The translations under genes were made by a program, and so were the position numbers. DNA of 64,000 nt from Ascarosepion bandense (lineage: Eukaryota; Mollusca; Cephalopoda; Sepiida; Sepiidae): NCBI GenBank assembly GCA_037127315.1, contig JBBBDQ010000419.1, forward strand, positions 6,609,501 through 6,673,500, in the 5' to 3' direction. Below the pieces are notes generated by a model. That model saw only the letters and a list, made by a program, of their open reading frames with translations. It was not told where the DNA came from and did no database searches. Every line of letters begins with the position of its first letter. Position 1 is the stretch's first letter. Positions 1-11,778 of this stretch are shown piece after piece.

Positions 1-277
1 ATCGGCTCGGAACGAGAAAACGGAGAGCCGAGTTCGAATTTCAATTGGATTCGTTGTATTCACTTACGCGCAAATACTCTTGAGAAAAGCATTAACCCGT
101 CTCTTCTCCCTCCGGTTTTGGGTTAAATAGCAGGACAGATTGAATTTTTAGCCTTAGTTAGCAACCAGTTTACCTCAGAAAGTAATGGCAAACTGCTGTG
201 GGAAAGTATGCCTAGTCAGTCGTATCTTATTCGAGACAGGATCACGTAAAGCACGCATCATTTAAATGACTGACTGA
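1..277 (+). mobile_element. tRNA-derived SINE, 5' end cut by window
   Basis: First of about 14 copies of one SINE family here. The full consensus, read from better copies, starts GCGTTGTGGTGCAATGG (box A-like), has a box B-like AGTTCGAATTCC, and ends with GTATCACGTATGGCAC and a CTGACTGACT tail. This copy lacks the first bases because the window begins inside it. It is diverged from the consensus. SINEs of this type are transcribed by RNA polymerase III and mobilised by a partner LINE; the partner is not identified. Confidence 0.85.
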
Positions 278-615
278 TACATATGGCATATAGAAAACGT
301 TTTCTGTCGAGATTAAATGAATGTCGTTTTATTTTGGAGGCGTTAAGAGTTAAAAGCCATTCCTTGCTCCACTTATAATCGGTTGCAGGTTCTTTTTGAG
401 AGCAATTGTCAGTTCTGTAAAAATATGAACAGAAATCAAACAGAAATAGAATGAGGATATATTTCAGGCCATATACTGGTATAGAATAAAAATAAAACAA
501 TTGCATATGGATAATTATATTGAGAATTAAAATGGAAATGAGTGTTGAAATTCGTGACAGCGATGGTGTATATAATTTGCCCTAATGTTGTATCCTGTAA
601 CTTTGCAGCCTGGGT
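278..615. other. No gene seen
   Basis: AT-rich sequence without recognisable coding or repeat structure. Short open frames here have no recognisable composition. Confidence 0.5.
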
Positions 616-635
616 AATATCAATATCAATATCAA

Positions 636-689
<54 letters not shown>

Positions 690-783
690 AATTGTTCATA
701 TCTACCTATCTCAGTTTGTGCATAACTGCCAATTCATGTATGTATGTATGTATGTATGTATGTATGTATGCATGTATGCATGT
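616..783. repeat. Microsatellite cluster (AATATC, TATC, TGTA)
   Basis: A short AATATC run leads into a TATC tract to about 689. Then comes a spacer containing a CTCAGTTTGTGCAT motif and a TGTA tract at 735-783. The spacer motif resembles the interrupter of the large array at 1289-2332. Confidence 0.9.
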
Positions 784-1288
784 CTCCCTCTCAGTTTGTG
801 CATACACCCTTGTGCAAATTAATTAAAACAAAATTAATGTCTGCCAAGGATCTTTCACAATTTCACTGATTACGTATATGTGGCATTGTTTGTCTCTTCC
901 GACCACAATTTTATTTACATTTTGTATTGATGGGGCGAGTTTTTACATTCGCCTTCATGACACATATGACAGTTGAAAGGCAGAAGCCAACAACACTCGC
1001 GATCTCTCTGTAAAGTTTGCCAGTGTGTTAGTGCAGTGTTATAATTTTCCTTGTAGTGTCCACCGCAGACAATGGCCCAAGGACAGGTAATCGACAGTCG
1101 AACCAATTGTGTCTAGGCATGATAAAAATCTGATGCAATCACGGATAAAGCAATATTTTTCAAGTCTAAAAAAACTTCATCATACATTCCGAAAATAGAT
1201 TAAAAGTACTACACAATACTGCAAATTGTCTAATCTGAGGAAAAAATAAAAATCGATTGCACACTGTAACTCTAGTGAGTCTAAAACT
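784..1288. other. No gene seen
   Basis: No coding, RNA or repeat signature recognised. The CTCAGTTTGTGCATAC motif occurs once more near 790. Confidence 0.45.
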
Positions 1289-1291
1289 GAT

Positions 1292-1357
<66 letters not shown>

Positions 1358-1374
1358 ACAGTCTGTTCATTATC

Positions 1375-1423
<49 letters not shown>

Positions 1424-1434
1424 CCAGTCTGTTC

Positions 1435-1484
<50 letters not shown>

Positions 1485-1495
1485 CCAGTCTGTTC

Positions 1496-1549
<54 letters not shown>

Positions 1550-1561
1550 CCGGTATGTCCA

Positions 1562-1629
<68 letters not shown>

Positions 1630-1640
1630 CCAGTCTGTTC

Positions 1641-1706
<66 letters not shown>

Positions 1707-1717
1707 CCAGTCTGTTC

Positions 1718-1759
<42 letters not shown>

Positions 1760-1771
1760 CCAGTCTGTTCT

Positions 1772-1834
<63 letters not shown>

Positions 1835-1845
1835 CCAGTCTGTTC

Positions 1846-1907
<62 letters not shown>

Positions 1908-1918
1908 CCAGTCTGTTC

Positions 1919-1976
<58 letters not shown>

Positions 1977-1987
1977 CCAGTCTGTTC

Positions 1988-2049
<62 letters not shown>

Positions 2050-2060
2050 CCAGTCTGTTC

Positions 2061-2122
<62 letters not shown>

Positions 2123-2132
2123 CCAGTCTGTT

Positions 2133-2203
<71 letters not shown>

Positions 2204-2214
2204 CCAGTCTGTTC

Positions 2215-2262
<48 letters not shown>

Positions 2263-2275
2263 CCCCAGTCTGTTC

Positions 2276-2330
<55 letters not shown>

Positions 2331-2332
2331 CC
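1289..2332 (+). repeat. Composite TATC array with about 14 interrupters
   Basis: About 1 kb of tetranucleotide CTAT/TATC. Roughly every 55-80 bp it is broken by a CCCAGTCTGTTCATT unit with small variants (CACAG, CCGGTATGTCC, TTCTTATT, TTTATT). Open frames across it encode only LSIY repeats with IPVCSL or PSLFII inserts in alternate frames. They are a by-product of a stop-free tetranucleotide, not a gene. The interrupter spacing makes it a higher-order array. Confidence 0.95.
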
Positions 2333-2640
2333 GACAAATTAAAACTCACAGCTGTTCTCAATAATGACATACAATGTCGTATGATCAATTGTTAATTGGG
2401 TGGAGAAATGGCTTTTAAATTTTATTGCTTCCAAAACGAAACTGCTGTCTTTTCATCATCAAATGGAATGGTTATATTGAATCAGTTGATAGTTTTGCTG
2501 CTTGGAAAATTGGTTCGCCGTGTAGCGTCAGATAATTTTTCTTGTCTGAATCCATCTTGGACACTTATAGATCTGTTGTGGCAGGAGAGATATCACTCCT
2601 GAAATGATAATAATGTTAGTAATATTAATGAAGGTATATA
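2333..2640. other. No gene seen
   Basis: Unique-looking spacer between the TATC array and the poly-T head of a minus-strand LINE. The short frame at 2396-2602 has no recognised family. Confidence 0.4.
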
Positions 2641-3262
2641 CTTTTTTTTTTTTTAATAAGCGTTTCACCCCGAGCAAGGCATGTCACTGCCACTACTGCG
2701 CAGGGGGCTACATAGAGTGGAGAAAGGATGATCAAATATAGGAAATGTCAGAGGGTGGGTGATAGGCGGGTATGGATAACGAGAATGGTTAAATATAGGA
2801 AATGTCAGAGTGGGTGATAGGCGGGTAAGGATACCGAGAATGAGGGTTGGGTAGATGAGAGTGTTCTGAGAATAATTGGGAGTTAGTGTGATAAGAGGTG
2901 TCTATTGACTCTACATTTTACCTGGAGATTGTAGCTGTCGGGAAAGCAGACTTGTGGAAGGGAGTTCCACAGGCGGGAAGCGCGAGAAAAGAAGCTGTTG
3001 GAGTAGAATTTACGGTTACATTTTATCTGTTTAACTGTAAAAGGGTGAGACCTAGTTGCTAATCTAGTATCTCGTGTAAATTCCTGCTTAGGAGGCACCA
3101 GTGCTCTAAGTTCATCGGAGCAGAAGCCATGAAAGTACTTGTAGAAGAGGCACAGGGAAGCTACATCACGCCGGTGAGAGAGTGGTTGCAGCCGGTCTGC
3201 CAAGTCATTATCAACCACGTTACAGATCCTCCTTTGTATTTTGTCAAGAAGCTCAAGGAGAG
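2641..3262 (-). mobile_element. Jockey/CR1-like LINE, 3' end fragment
   Basis: Reads from ALLELLDKIQRRICNVV at about 3262 to the C-terminal VNRHLLSH at 2883, then the 3' UTR and a poly-A tail (poly-T on plus at 2641). It is the last third of the reverse transcriptase ORF seen at 5347 and 27967. The coding part is open but 5'-truncated, so inactive. The 3' UTR has a local duplication of about 60 bp near 2730-2850. The tail carries the family signature CCTTGCTCGGGGTGAAACGCTT, on plus as its complement. Confidence 0.85.
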
Positions 3263-3343
3263 CACGCCGTAAAACTGAAAACACTAAGTGAAAGAGAGGC
3301 CTCTTTGAATAACCAAGAGATTGATAGGCCATAAAGACTTTGA

Positions 3344-3925
3344 AATATTAATAATGTTGCAGATAGAGAAATTAGAACAAGAAACAATCTATTTTTAAGT
3401 GTAAAAAATGTAGCTGAGTAAAGTACTGAGAGAGAGGAAAATTTCGCTAGAAACAAATAAAAGTGCACTGGATTACAATGTGATTGCTTTTAATTATGGC
3501 AGTGGACAATTTCCTTAAAGATGAAGGAGAGACTTGAAGCAACCAAAATGTGGTTCTTCTACAGAAGAATGCCGAGGATAATATGTACGAATAATAAACA
3601 ACATGAGCAACCATGATGTTTCAGTGAGGATCGAAAAGAAAAGAAAATTAATGCTTAACATCAGGAAAAGATAACTGGAATATGTAACGAGGAAGGAGGG
3701 TTTGTTAAATCTGATACTCACAGGTCAGATAGAAGGAAAAAGAGACAGGGAGAAAGAAACGTGTAAAATACTTGATGGGCTTGAGGAAGTAGATGGCAGG
3801 GCGGCGTTTGGGTGTGGTAACCTGAGAAAGCGTGCTAAGTGTCACTAGGGATAGGAAGGTGAGGAAGGCTATAATCGCATGCATTTTGAACGGACATGGC
3901 ACACAGAAAAACAAGATCTGTATAT
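3344..3925 (+). pseudogene. RTE-like LINE ORF2, C-terminal fragment, decayed
   Basis: Aligns by eye with the better copy at 45163-45865: motifs corresponding to AFQKLSEVLRNR, HCYVMSVIQYGSE, AAEMWFYRRM, QLKFLGHAMRKE and LTGQIEGK can be followed through several frames. Many indels and stops. It ends near GHGTQK, the family's usual C-terminus. Clade assignment rests on resemblance to RTE-type endonuclease-reverse transcriptases and is inference. Confidence 0.7.
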
Positions 3926-4328
3926 GAGCTGAAGATTGCTTGAAGGGATTAAACTGACAGGGTCCATGCAGTTTATTACTACATCCAAATTATTTATATC
4001 TACAAAGGCTCTGTATTTGTATATTCTTCTCTGATAATGATGTAGAGTAGGACTCGGCGTAGTTCCCGCACTCTCCTACTACTGTGACAATGGAGTGATC
4101 CTACTTATAAATATAGCAAGTAGCAACATTAAAGGAGGTTTAGAGAATTATGTGATTTACTCAAGTTGTTCCGTTCAATAAGTATTTAATAAAAGTTATC
4201 TTTGTTTCTCCTACTTAGTTTTCTGTTCCTTCAATACTCCCTCTAACTATAGCCTTCCTTATTTTGAAAAAAGACAGCATTACAACAAATGAACATACCA
4301 TATTTTAAGCAAAACACACATACACCTG

Positions 4329-4330
<2 letters not shown>
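3926..4330. other. No gene seen
   Basis: AT-rich spacer between LINE fragments with nothing recognised. Confidence 0.4.

Positions 4331-4378
<48 letters not shown>
4331..4378. repeat. (TA)n microsatellite
   Basis: Uninterrupted TA dinucleotide tract of about 48 bp. Confidence 0.95.
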
Positions 4379-4379
<1 letters not shown>

Positions 4380-4382
<3 letters not shown>

Positions 4383-5346
4383 CAAAGTGGGCAGTAAAGT
4401 CAACACCTGATACAACACGAACGGCTTTGAACGTACTCCATTCACTTCCACCAGCGCACTGAGGGACACGTAATAAAGTCGGATCCAGGTGCGAAACTAC
4501 GGAAAGAAAATTGCGACTAAAATGAAAGCATCCAGAAAACGACTGCAAACCCTATTGAATGCCTTAAACTGATCTAAATTCATTAGTGCGGCTTCACTGT
4601 CGGCTTGCTCGATGATCAAGCGTACCAAATGAAGGTTGTGCTGAATGGTCTTACCCTTCATAGCAAACGTCTGCTCAGAGCCAGTCAGACTAGATAGGAC
4701 AGCCTGCAAACGACTGGCTTAGATCCTAACTGAAATCTTCAACTCTGTATTTAACATCATTAAAAGCCGAAAGTTACCTATCACATTCCAAACCTTTTTA
4801 GTTTCGCGTAGCATCTAGATTATACCCATGGTGAAGCGTTGAGGTATATACTCCTGCATTATCCAGTTATTGTAAATCAGTTCCAGCACGGGAAGAAGAA
4901 CGGATGACTGCCTCTAATAGAGTTCGTAAACGTGGTGATTTGTTACGTCTTACCAGCTTCAGCACTTTCCAGATCTCAGATTCTGTAACGCTTTCAACCG
5001 CATCCAGGCGACGAAAGTCGGCCAAATAGTCAACCAACTGAGCAGAACAAATCCAGAAAGTCGTCACGATAAGCCATTTGGATATATATCTAAAATCTTC
5101 TGCAAACAATTCAACGCCTATATTCGTTGCCTCAGAAGACATTCTTTTTTAGCCTAGGCCAAACTACAAGAGCTTGATCCTTTTTAATAAGCAAGAAAGC
5201 CAACTCAACCCTCGCGAAGGCTACTTCTCCACAGTCACGGGATTTAAACTTTTTTGCACCACATGCCATTTGTTTAATAAGCCTGATTAGATTGATTCGA
5301 CGACTATAATCAGCAGCAAAAGATGTAACTTTAGATTTCAATAAAT
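4380..5346 (-). pseudogene. Tx1-like LINE ORF2: RT-proximal and RT domain, decayed
   Basis: Minus-strand frames read, in order, WHLLKSKVTSFAADYSRR, then VTESEIWKVLKLVRRNKSPR, then LTGSEQTFAMKGKTIQ with HNLHLVRLIIE and ALMNLDQFKAFNRV. These match the layout of L1/Tx1-clade reverse transcriptases, where the last motif is normally NLDQSKAFDRVDH. The catalytic aspartate of that palm motif is replaced by asparagine, and several frameshifts break the ORF. The 5' neighbour of this piece is at 7035-7354, beyond an inserted plus-strand LINE. The C-terminal half is missing, replaced at 4331 by a TA tract. Confidence 0.7.
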
Positions 5347-7034
5347 GCCACAACCCCGTTTCCACATTACACCCTCGCTGGTCGCCAAGATAATTGCACA
5401 ACTTGACCCACACAAAGCGAGCGGCGGTAACGGAATCCCAGTCATAGTATTAAAGAAATGTGCCCCAGAACTCTCCTCTGTCCTCTCTAAATTCTATAAC
5501 CTCTGCCTATCTGCTTCCTGCTTTCCTGCCTGTTGGAAGTCCTCCTGCGTAGTTCCTATATTTAAGAATTCTGGCGAACCCTCAGACCCCGCCAATTATC
5601 GTCCTATTAGTCTCCTTCCAATCTTTGGCAAAGTTTTCGAAGCCATTATCAACGCCGAGGTGATTCAGCATCTCGTGGCCAACGGGCTTCTCTCTGACAA
5701 ACAGTACGGGTTTCGCTTCACCAGGTCTACTGCTGATATGCTAACGACCATTACCGAGTACATATACCGGGCACTCGACAAGAAATGGTGAAGCCCGAAC
5801 CATTGCCTTGGATATCTCCAAAGCATTCGACAGGGTCTGGCATGCTGGCCTCTTGTGCAAACTGCGGAGCTATGGGATAACTGGACATCTGTTTGACCTC
5901 ATCCAGTCTTTCCTCTCTAACCGCACACTGAAGGTGGTATTAATGCCTCCCAAAACTACCATACGAACGCGGGCGTCCCTCAAGGTTCCATCCTAGGTCC
6001 CACGCTCTTTCTGATCTACATTAATGATCTCCCCGACACCATTAGATCCCAAGTTGGCATGTATGCCGACGACACAACAATCTACTCTCGCATCGATCAG
6101 AAACCAGGTCTGGACGACAAAGTGAACCTCGCTGCCGTACTTGAAAGGGACCTCCAATCCGTAGTGGGCTGGGGTAGGAAATGGCTGGTAAATTTCAATG
6201 CCTCTAAAACAAAGCTGTTATCAACTAACCACCATAGACAATTGCATCTACCTCCCATTAGCATGGGACAGGCTAGCCTCCCAGAGAGTAAAATACTACG
6301 CCTCCTTGGCCTTACACTTTCGGCGGACCTCAAATGGAATGACTATATTGAATCCATTGCCAAATCTGCTGCTATGAAAGTCGGCTCCCTGTGCAGGGCC
6401 CGGAAGTTTTTCCCACCTGAATCTATTCTGCACATATACAAATCTACCATCCGCCCGTGTATTGAATATTGCTGCCATATCTGGTCGGGTGCCCCTGCTG
6501 CTCTCCTAGGGCTTCTTGACAAAATACAAAGGAGGATCTGTAACGTGGTTGATACTGACTTGGCAGACCGGCTGCAGCCGCTCTCTCACCGGCGTGATGT
6601 GGCTTCCCTGTGCCTCTTCTACAAGTACTTTCATGGCTTCTGCTCCGATGAGCTTAGATCACTGGTGCTGCTTAAGCACGAATTTACACGAGATACTAGA
6701 TTAGCAACTAGGTCCCACCCTTTTACAGTTAAACAAATAAGATGTAACCGTAAATTCTACTCCAACAACTTCTTTTCTCGCGCTTCCCGCCTGTGGAACT
6801 CCCTTCCACAAGTCTGCTTTCCCGACAGTTACAATCTCCAGGTGTTTCAATAGACACCTCCTATCACACTAACTCCCAACTATTCTCAGAACACTCTCAT
6901 CTACCCAACCCTCATTCTCGGTATCCTTACCCGCCTATCACCCACCCTCTGACATTTCCTATATTTAATCATCCTTTCTCCACTCTACGTAGCCCCCTGC
7001 GCAGTAGTGGCTGTGAAACGCTTATAAAAAAAAT
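5347..7034 (+). mobile_element. Jockey/CR1-like LINE ORF2 (reverse transcriptase), 5'-truncated
   Basis: Frames carry, in order, HITPSLVAKIIAQLDPHKAS, NYRPISLLPIFGKVFEAII, LSDKQYGFRFTRSTADML, LDISKAFDRVWHAGLL (palm motif A), GSILGPTLFLIYINDL and MYADDTTIY (catalytic YADD at about 6060). The C-terminal domain ends near 6853, followed by a 3' UTR and short poly-A. It lacks an endonuclease domain, so it is 5'-truncated. Breaks: an extra A near 5785 after ALDKK, a small deletion and frame change near 5943-5960, and an 11 bp deletion near 6846 that removes the FKCRVN segment. It sits inside a minus-strand Tx1-like LINE. It is very similar to the copy at 27967, which suggests a young family. Confidence 0.9.
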
Positions 7035-7354
7035 TCTCGCTGTAGCATTACTGGCAACTTGGCCTGGAACTCTTGCCCAGAAAATAATGATGTGTTCAAC
7101 TGCCAGTAGCCAGTCAACCTAACCTTATATTTATGTAAGCTTACACGAACCCGGACGAGCCTATGATCTAAGTAAACTCTAAAATTAAAACTTGGACAAC
7201 CTAAGAGTTCTATATCGACTAGAATTGGAGAAATTTTAGTGGTTTTTCGACGAATTTTGAGTTTATGTCTTTGATATTTGGAAGGTATCTTAAATGTTTT
7301 CTTTTGTTGGTTTGCGTCAATGGATTTCTTGCGTTCTCCCTCGACACTTGGCAC
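7035..7354 (-). pseudogene. Tx1-like LINE ORF2: end of endonuclease domain and linker
   Basis: The frame at 7022-7354 contains YLDHRLVRVRVSLHKYK, which resembles the SDHR motif ending APE-type endonucleases. It is followed by LTGYWQLNTSLFSGQEFQ and LPVMLQRE, a linker typical of Tx1-like proteins. It should continue directly into WHLLKSKV at 5346, so the jockey-like LINE at 5347-7034 interrupts it. The rest of the endonuclease is not visible upstream. Confidence 0.6.
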
Positions 7355-7857
7355 ACGTCTTCCTTTAAGTTATAGATGGGCTTAGATTTTTCTTTTTTTT
7401 TATTTTGCTGATGGGCTTCTGTGCATTTTTGTGTTGTCCGATGTTTTTACCTGAATGAAACTATTTATGAGCAGAGGATGGGTTTGGTTTATTAGTTGAT
7501 AGGGACTTTATTATGTGAGCTTTTTTTTAATGATGGTCATCTTGGATGTTCTAACTGATAGTGGAATTATCCTACGATTTTTGATTGAAGAAGAAGACGG
7601 TACCGAGGAAGATGGACACGCTACTGGAGGCTGCTGTGATTTTTTAAACTTCTTTAAGTTGTTCATGTTTCTCCATTTTCTTAAATTTCGGTTAGGATTT
7701 TAATTTCATTGCTCTTCTTTTGTCGGTGTAGCTAACCAGATCATCGCCCTGGGAACTAGTAGAAGGAGTAAGACTCTGCGTGTCTTTACTAGTCGGTGCC
7801 TCCGGGGACTGAGTCTTCGCTGTCCGGGGCTTCTCTCAAGTCATGCCAACAAAATAG

Positions 7858-7891
<34 letters not shown>

Positions 7892-7949
7892 TTCTCCGTG
7901 ACCACACAAGCAACTGGCAAAGGCTTTTCTGGAAATGGGGACCGCGCAT
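7355..7949. other. Degenerate LINE spacer and (CT)n tract
   Basis: Lies between the ORF2 piece and the ORF1-like piece of the presumed Tx1-like LINE but shows no clear endonuclease. It is T-rich on plus (acidic/lysine-rich if read on minus). A (CT)n microsatellite lies at 7861-7888. Confidence 0.4.
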
Positions 7950-8520
7950 CGAATAAAACCGGTCCTAATTGTTAGCATGCATATCACAGGCGAGATGAAA
8001 ATAATTCGACCAGAGGAGGATTCGGGTCGGTCGCGGGCAGAACTTCAGATACCTTCTTCTCTGGTTAGCAAGAGGAGAGGTGGCCAGTCTCTCCACACTT
8101 CTAACATGTTGGTTTACGACCTGTGACAATAAAATTTTCTGGATTTCTCCAACCAGGCAGCTGGGGACGGAGATGAAGTCTTTAAAATCAAGCATTTTTG
8201 AAAAACGCCACTTTCGGTTCAGGTCGTCAGAGGTAGTACTGAGTATCTGACCGTACTGTACCGGATAGGCAGCAAAGTGGTCACTCAAGACCTGAGAAGA
8301 TACTTTGCTTTCCCTCATATCGAATTATGAGTTTTTTGGCTATGAGATCTCGAATGGAGACGTTCTTAAAGTCATCAAGCGTGGGTAGCAGTATGTCCTA
8401 CATAAAGTAAGATTTACCCTTGATTAATTTCTGGGGTTTAGCCCCAGAGACGTAAAAGATTTTATCACAGTGTCTTTTGTGGAGCGACAATTTTTTGGAA
8501 AAGTTTGTCGATCAAAAGAC
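7950..8520 (-). pseudogene. LINE ORF1/gag-like protein with zinc knuckle, decayed
   Basis: Minus-strand frames read LPTLDDFKNVSIRDLIAKKL, then SVPSCLVGEIQKIL, then VTGRKPTC.KCGETGHLSS ending in Cys at about 8070. The last is a CCHC zinc knuckle (C-x2-C-x4-H) with a stop inside the first Cys pair and one residue short before the final Cys. Proteins of this layout are ORF1/gag of LINEs, where they bind the element's RNA. Its position 5' of the Tx1-like ORF2 pieces on the same strand suggests one element. The frame changes several times. Confidence 0.5.
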
Positions 8521-9362
8521 GGACACAATTCTTTTTTCAACCCTCTGTAATTCCAGGGACTTTTTTTAGGAACTCCGTAATGTTTATTATACAATTTTGG
8601 GGCATTTTTAGCAAGAGGACGATTATCTTGATTTTTACTTCTTTATCAGACGGTTTTTTTTTTTTTTTTTTATCAAACAGTTTCCTTTAAACGAACCGAC
8701 TTTTGTCAGGTATCTTTTAAAAAGATTGTACATTTTTTGTGTTTTTACTTACAAATCAGTGTAGCAAAAGGAAAAAAAATCACCTCTCAAGAAACAAAAC
8801 TAAATAAACCGAAAAATGAAATTAAAAAAAAAGACGGAGTTTTAAGAATAATGAAAGAAAAACTTATAGACTTACAAAAATAGAAGCAAGAAAAGAAAAA
8901 GAAAAAACACGAGTGCAACAAATAAAAAGAATTTACACGAGAGAAAAAAAAAAGAAAGAAAAGTCAATTAGATTACTGATGGGGGATGGTGAATATCTGA
9001 AAATGAAAAACAAAATACAAAAATCGCAACACAACTAGCCGATGTAAAATAAGTGTAAACAGAATAACAGCTTTTATCTTTCTATTTTAGCATATAAAAA
9101 TAAATTTATCACAAAATCGCTGGTTGTTGTCTGAGCAAGACTTAAACAATCAGACACAGAGACAAAAGACTTTGTCAGACCAATTGTCGAGCCATGTGTG
9201 TTGTGTTTTTGCTCGACTATTTATATGTACAGGTCAGTGATGAATTGTGGGTAATCTATTGTATTGCATTGTGGGTAGTCCGTATTATTAGTATTATTCT
9301 AAAAGTTGTTTTTGTAGGGCTAACGTGTTCAAATTATTCAGGAGGGGGGCTATTGAAATATG
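8521..9362. other. No gene seen; A/T-rich
   Basis: Very A-rich from about 8760 to 9020, with short poly-A and GA-rich patches. No coding or RNA signature recognised. Confidence 0.45.
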
Positions 9363-10652
9363 TATTAGGATATTGAATGAGTTATCGCTGTTTTCCGGCT
9401 GAAGGAATTTCAAGAACTGCGTTCGTGTAATTTCAGATGGGAACGCATCTATAAGGAAGTACTATAAGCAAACTTGAAGTTCACTGTATATCATTTCGTC
9501 GAAGTGTAAACAACTTTAGTTTTCATAGCGTTAAACATGTCGGATTTCGTGCCAAAGAAATTGTATTTTCTGGGAATTTTACTGCACTACTTTATTCAAA
9601 AGAAATCGCAGCTGAAGCACATATAATTTTTGTTGAGATTTACGGTGAGCGTACTCTGTCAGAAACAACATGGAAAGATTGGTTTAGACGCTTCAAAAAT
9701 ATTGCTTATAATAAAAGCTGGCGCACCGTAAAGGTTTGAAGACGGTGAATAACTTCATGAAAACTCATGTCAAGTGCAAACTGAAGTTACAGAATCATTA
9801 GGAGTTGGTCATACAACAGTTTCAAAAGATTTGAAAGCATTAGTAATGATTCAAAAGCAAGGACATTGGGTGCCGTACGTGTTGAAGCCGAGAGACGTCA
9901 ACCGTGTCTTGTCACGTGTGAACAGCTACTTCAAAGAAATGTTTTTTCGCATTGTATTTTGACCGGCTATGAAAAGTGGATACACTATAATAATCTTAAG
10001 CGTGAAAGATTGTGGGATAAGCTCAGCCATGCTTCAACATCGGCGGCAAAGCCAAATATCCATGATTCAAAGCTTCTGCTCTGCATTTAGTGGGATCAGT
10101 TGAGTGTAGTTTATTATGAGCAGCTCAAACAAAAAAAAAACACCATGAAGGAGATCGCTATCGACTACAATTGATGCATTGGAGCCGAAGATTGAAGAAA
10201 AACCGGCCGCTATACGAGCAGAAGCACGACAAAGCGATTTGGCAACAAGACAACACTAGGCCACATGTAAAACGGGTAAAAACCTACTTGGAAACACTTC
10301 AGTGAGAAGTCCTACCCCACCCGACGTATTAATCAGACATTTCCCCGTCCGATTATCATTTTTTCTGATCGATTGCACATGGTCTGACTGAGTAGCGCTT
10401 TCATTCTTATGAAGAAGCCAAAAAAAAACAAAAAAACAAAAAAACAAAAAAACAAAAAAACGGGTCGACTCGTGTTTAGCCTCAAAAGACGTGTCGTTTT
10501 TCTGACATGGAATTCCAATGTGGCCTGAAAGATGGGGAAAAATAGTGGCTAGCGATGGACAATACTTTTAGTGATATGTTTCTTACTGTTTTTTTTTAAA
10601 TAAAACATTATTTTTCATAAAAAAATCAAGTAGAATTTAATCAAGGTCCTAA
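9363..10652 (+). mobile_element. Mariner transposon with broken transposase
   Basis: Imperfect terminal inverted repeats begin ATTAGGATATTGAATGAGTT (9364) and end TTAATCAAGGTCCTAAT (10652), bounded by TA. The internal ORF, in several frames, reads VPKKLYFLGILLHYFIQKK, WKDWFRRFKN, TESLGVGHTTVSKDLKAL (helix-turn-helix), GYEKWIHYNN, IWQQDNTRPHVKRVKTYLET and EVLPHPTY, the order of a mariner transposase. Total length near 1.29 kb is normal for mariner. Stops and frameshifts, plus an expanded AAAAAAAC tract at 10420-10460, make it inactive. In this superfamily the three catalytic Asp/Asp/Asp residues lie near DEKWIH, QDNARPH and APSDYH; the first reads Y-E-K here. Confidence 0.88.
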
Positions 10653-11490
10653 TATATAGAAAGACAAATTTGTGTATGTAATCTAATAGACTGATACATA
10701 GTTTTTAGCTGAAGTTTGATCTGAAATGTTCACTGTATAATATTCATGTGATAAATAATTACTACTGTGTATTAACAAAAATGGAGATCATCTACGAAGT
10801 AAAAGTCTCCATGGAACGGATTTGAATATACACGACCGCCATTCAGCAACTCGTATTAGAAGCTGTCATCGCTTAGGCCACTGTTCTCAAACTAAAGTTC
10901 TTTTTTTTTTATTACTGTGGCTTGGCCCCTGCAACGGTTTTGCCATTTCTTTTTATTTTTCACGTTACAAGCCGTTCTTGTTTCCTGTGTGGCAATTTAA
11001 AATCTTAGCCATCTACTTCACTTGCCACCTAATAAAATAAGAAATAGACTCTTTAAATCCTTCGAAATAACCATTTGCCGCACCCAACCTACCGACACTC
11101 CGTTTACTTCTGTGGTGAACTGGCAAATTCCTCTAATTTTATATCTTGCCTTTTGCCTTTTGAAAATTAAATTTTTAATCGTCGAAATTCTTTTATCACG
11201 ACTCGTTTCCGCTTCCTAAAAAAGTTGTTTCAATCTGTACGCATTTTTTCATCGTATCTTTTATTTTATCTTTAAAAATAAAAAAAAAATCCTAAAGTTT
11301 CAAAACTCAAATAAAGAGATTATGTAAACAAATAATTATTCGAAAACGATAGTTTGAAAAACATTTTTTAAATTGTAAGTTGTCTGAATGAAAATCGAAA
11401 AGACAATTGTACTAAATGATAATTTTTCGAAACACAAATATCGTTCATACAACAATTTATTAAGAAAAAAATCCTTATAACGTTAAGTTC
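10653..11490. other. No gene seen
   Basis: AT-rich; no coding or repeat family recognised. The short open frames at 10822-11219 have no family match I can name. Confidence 0.4.
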
Positions 11491-11778
11491 TGTCAGTCAG
11501 ATACACGCTTTGGGTGATAATGTCTCGAAAGAGACATGACTGATCGGGCAGAAGATTATTTCGCAGTAGTTTGTCATTGTTTCTGTGGTAGACTGGTTGC
11601 CGACCAAGGCTATAGAACCTAATCTGTTTTATTATTTAACCGATAAGTGGAGATAAGAAACGGATTAATACCTTTCCCAAGGGTATTTGTGCGTATGTGA
11701 ATGCGAGGAATTCAACTGGAATTCGAACTCAGCTCCTCGATTTCTCGTTCCGAGTCGATATCCACTGCACCACTACGT
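11491..11778 (-). mobile_element. tRNA-derived SINE
   Basis: Minus-strand copy of the SINE described at position 1. The promoter end lies at 11778 (complement of GTAGTGGTGCAGTGGATATC) and the tail at 11491 (GTCAGTCAG on plus). Near full length. Confidence 0.88.

Noticed and set aside
1257..2364. 361- and 269-codon LSIY-repeat open frames
   Set aside because: They come from a stop-free TATC tetranucleotide; three frames are open at once and the interrupters read differently in each.
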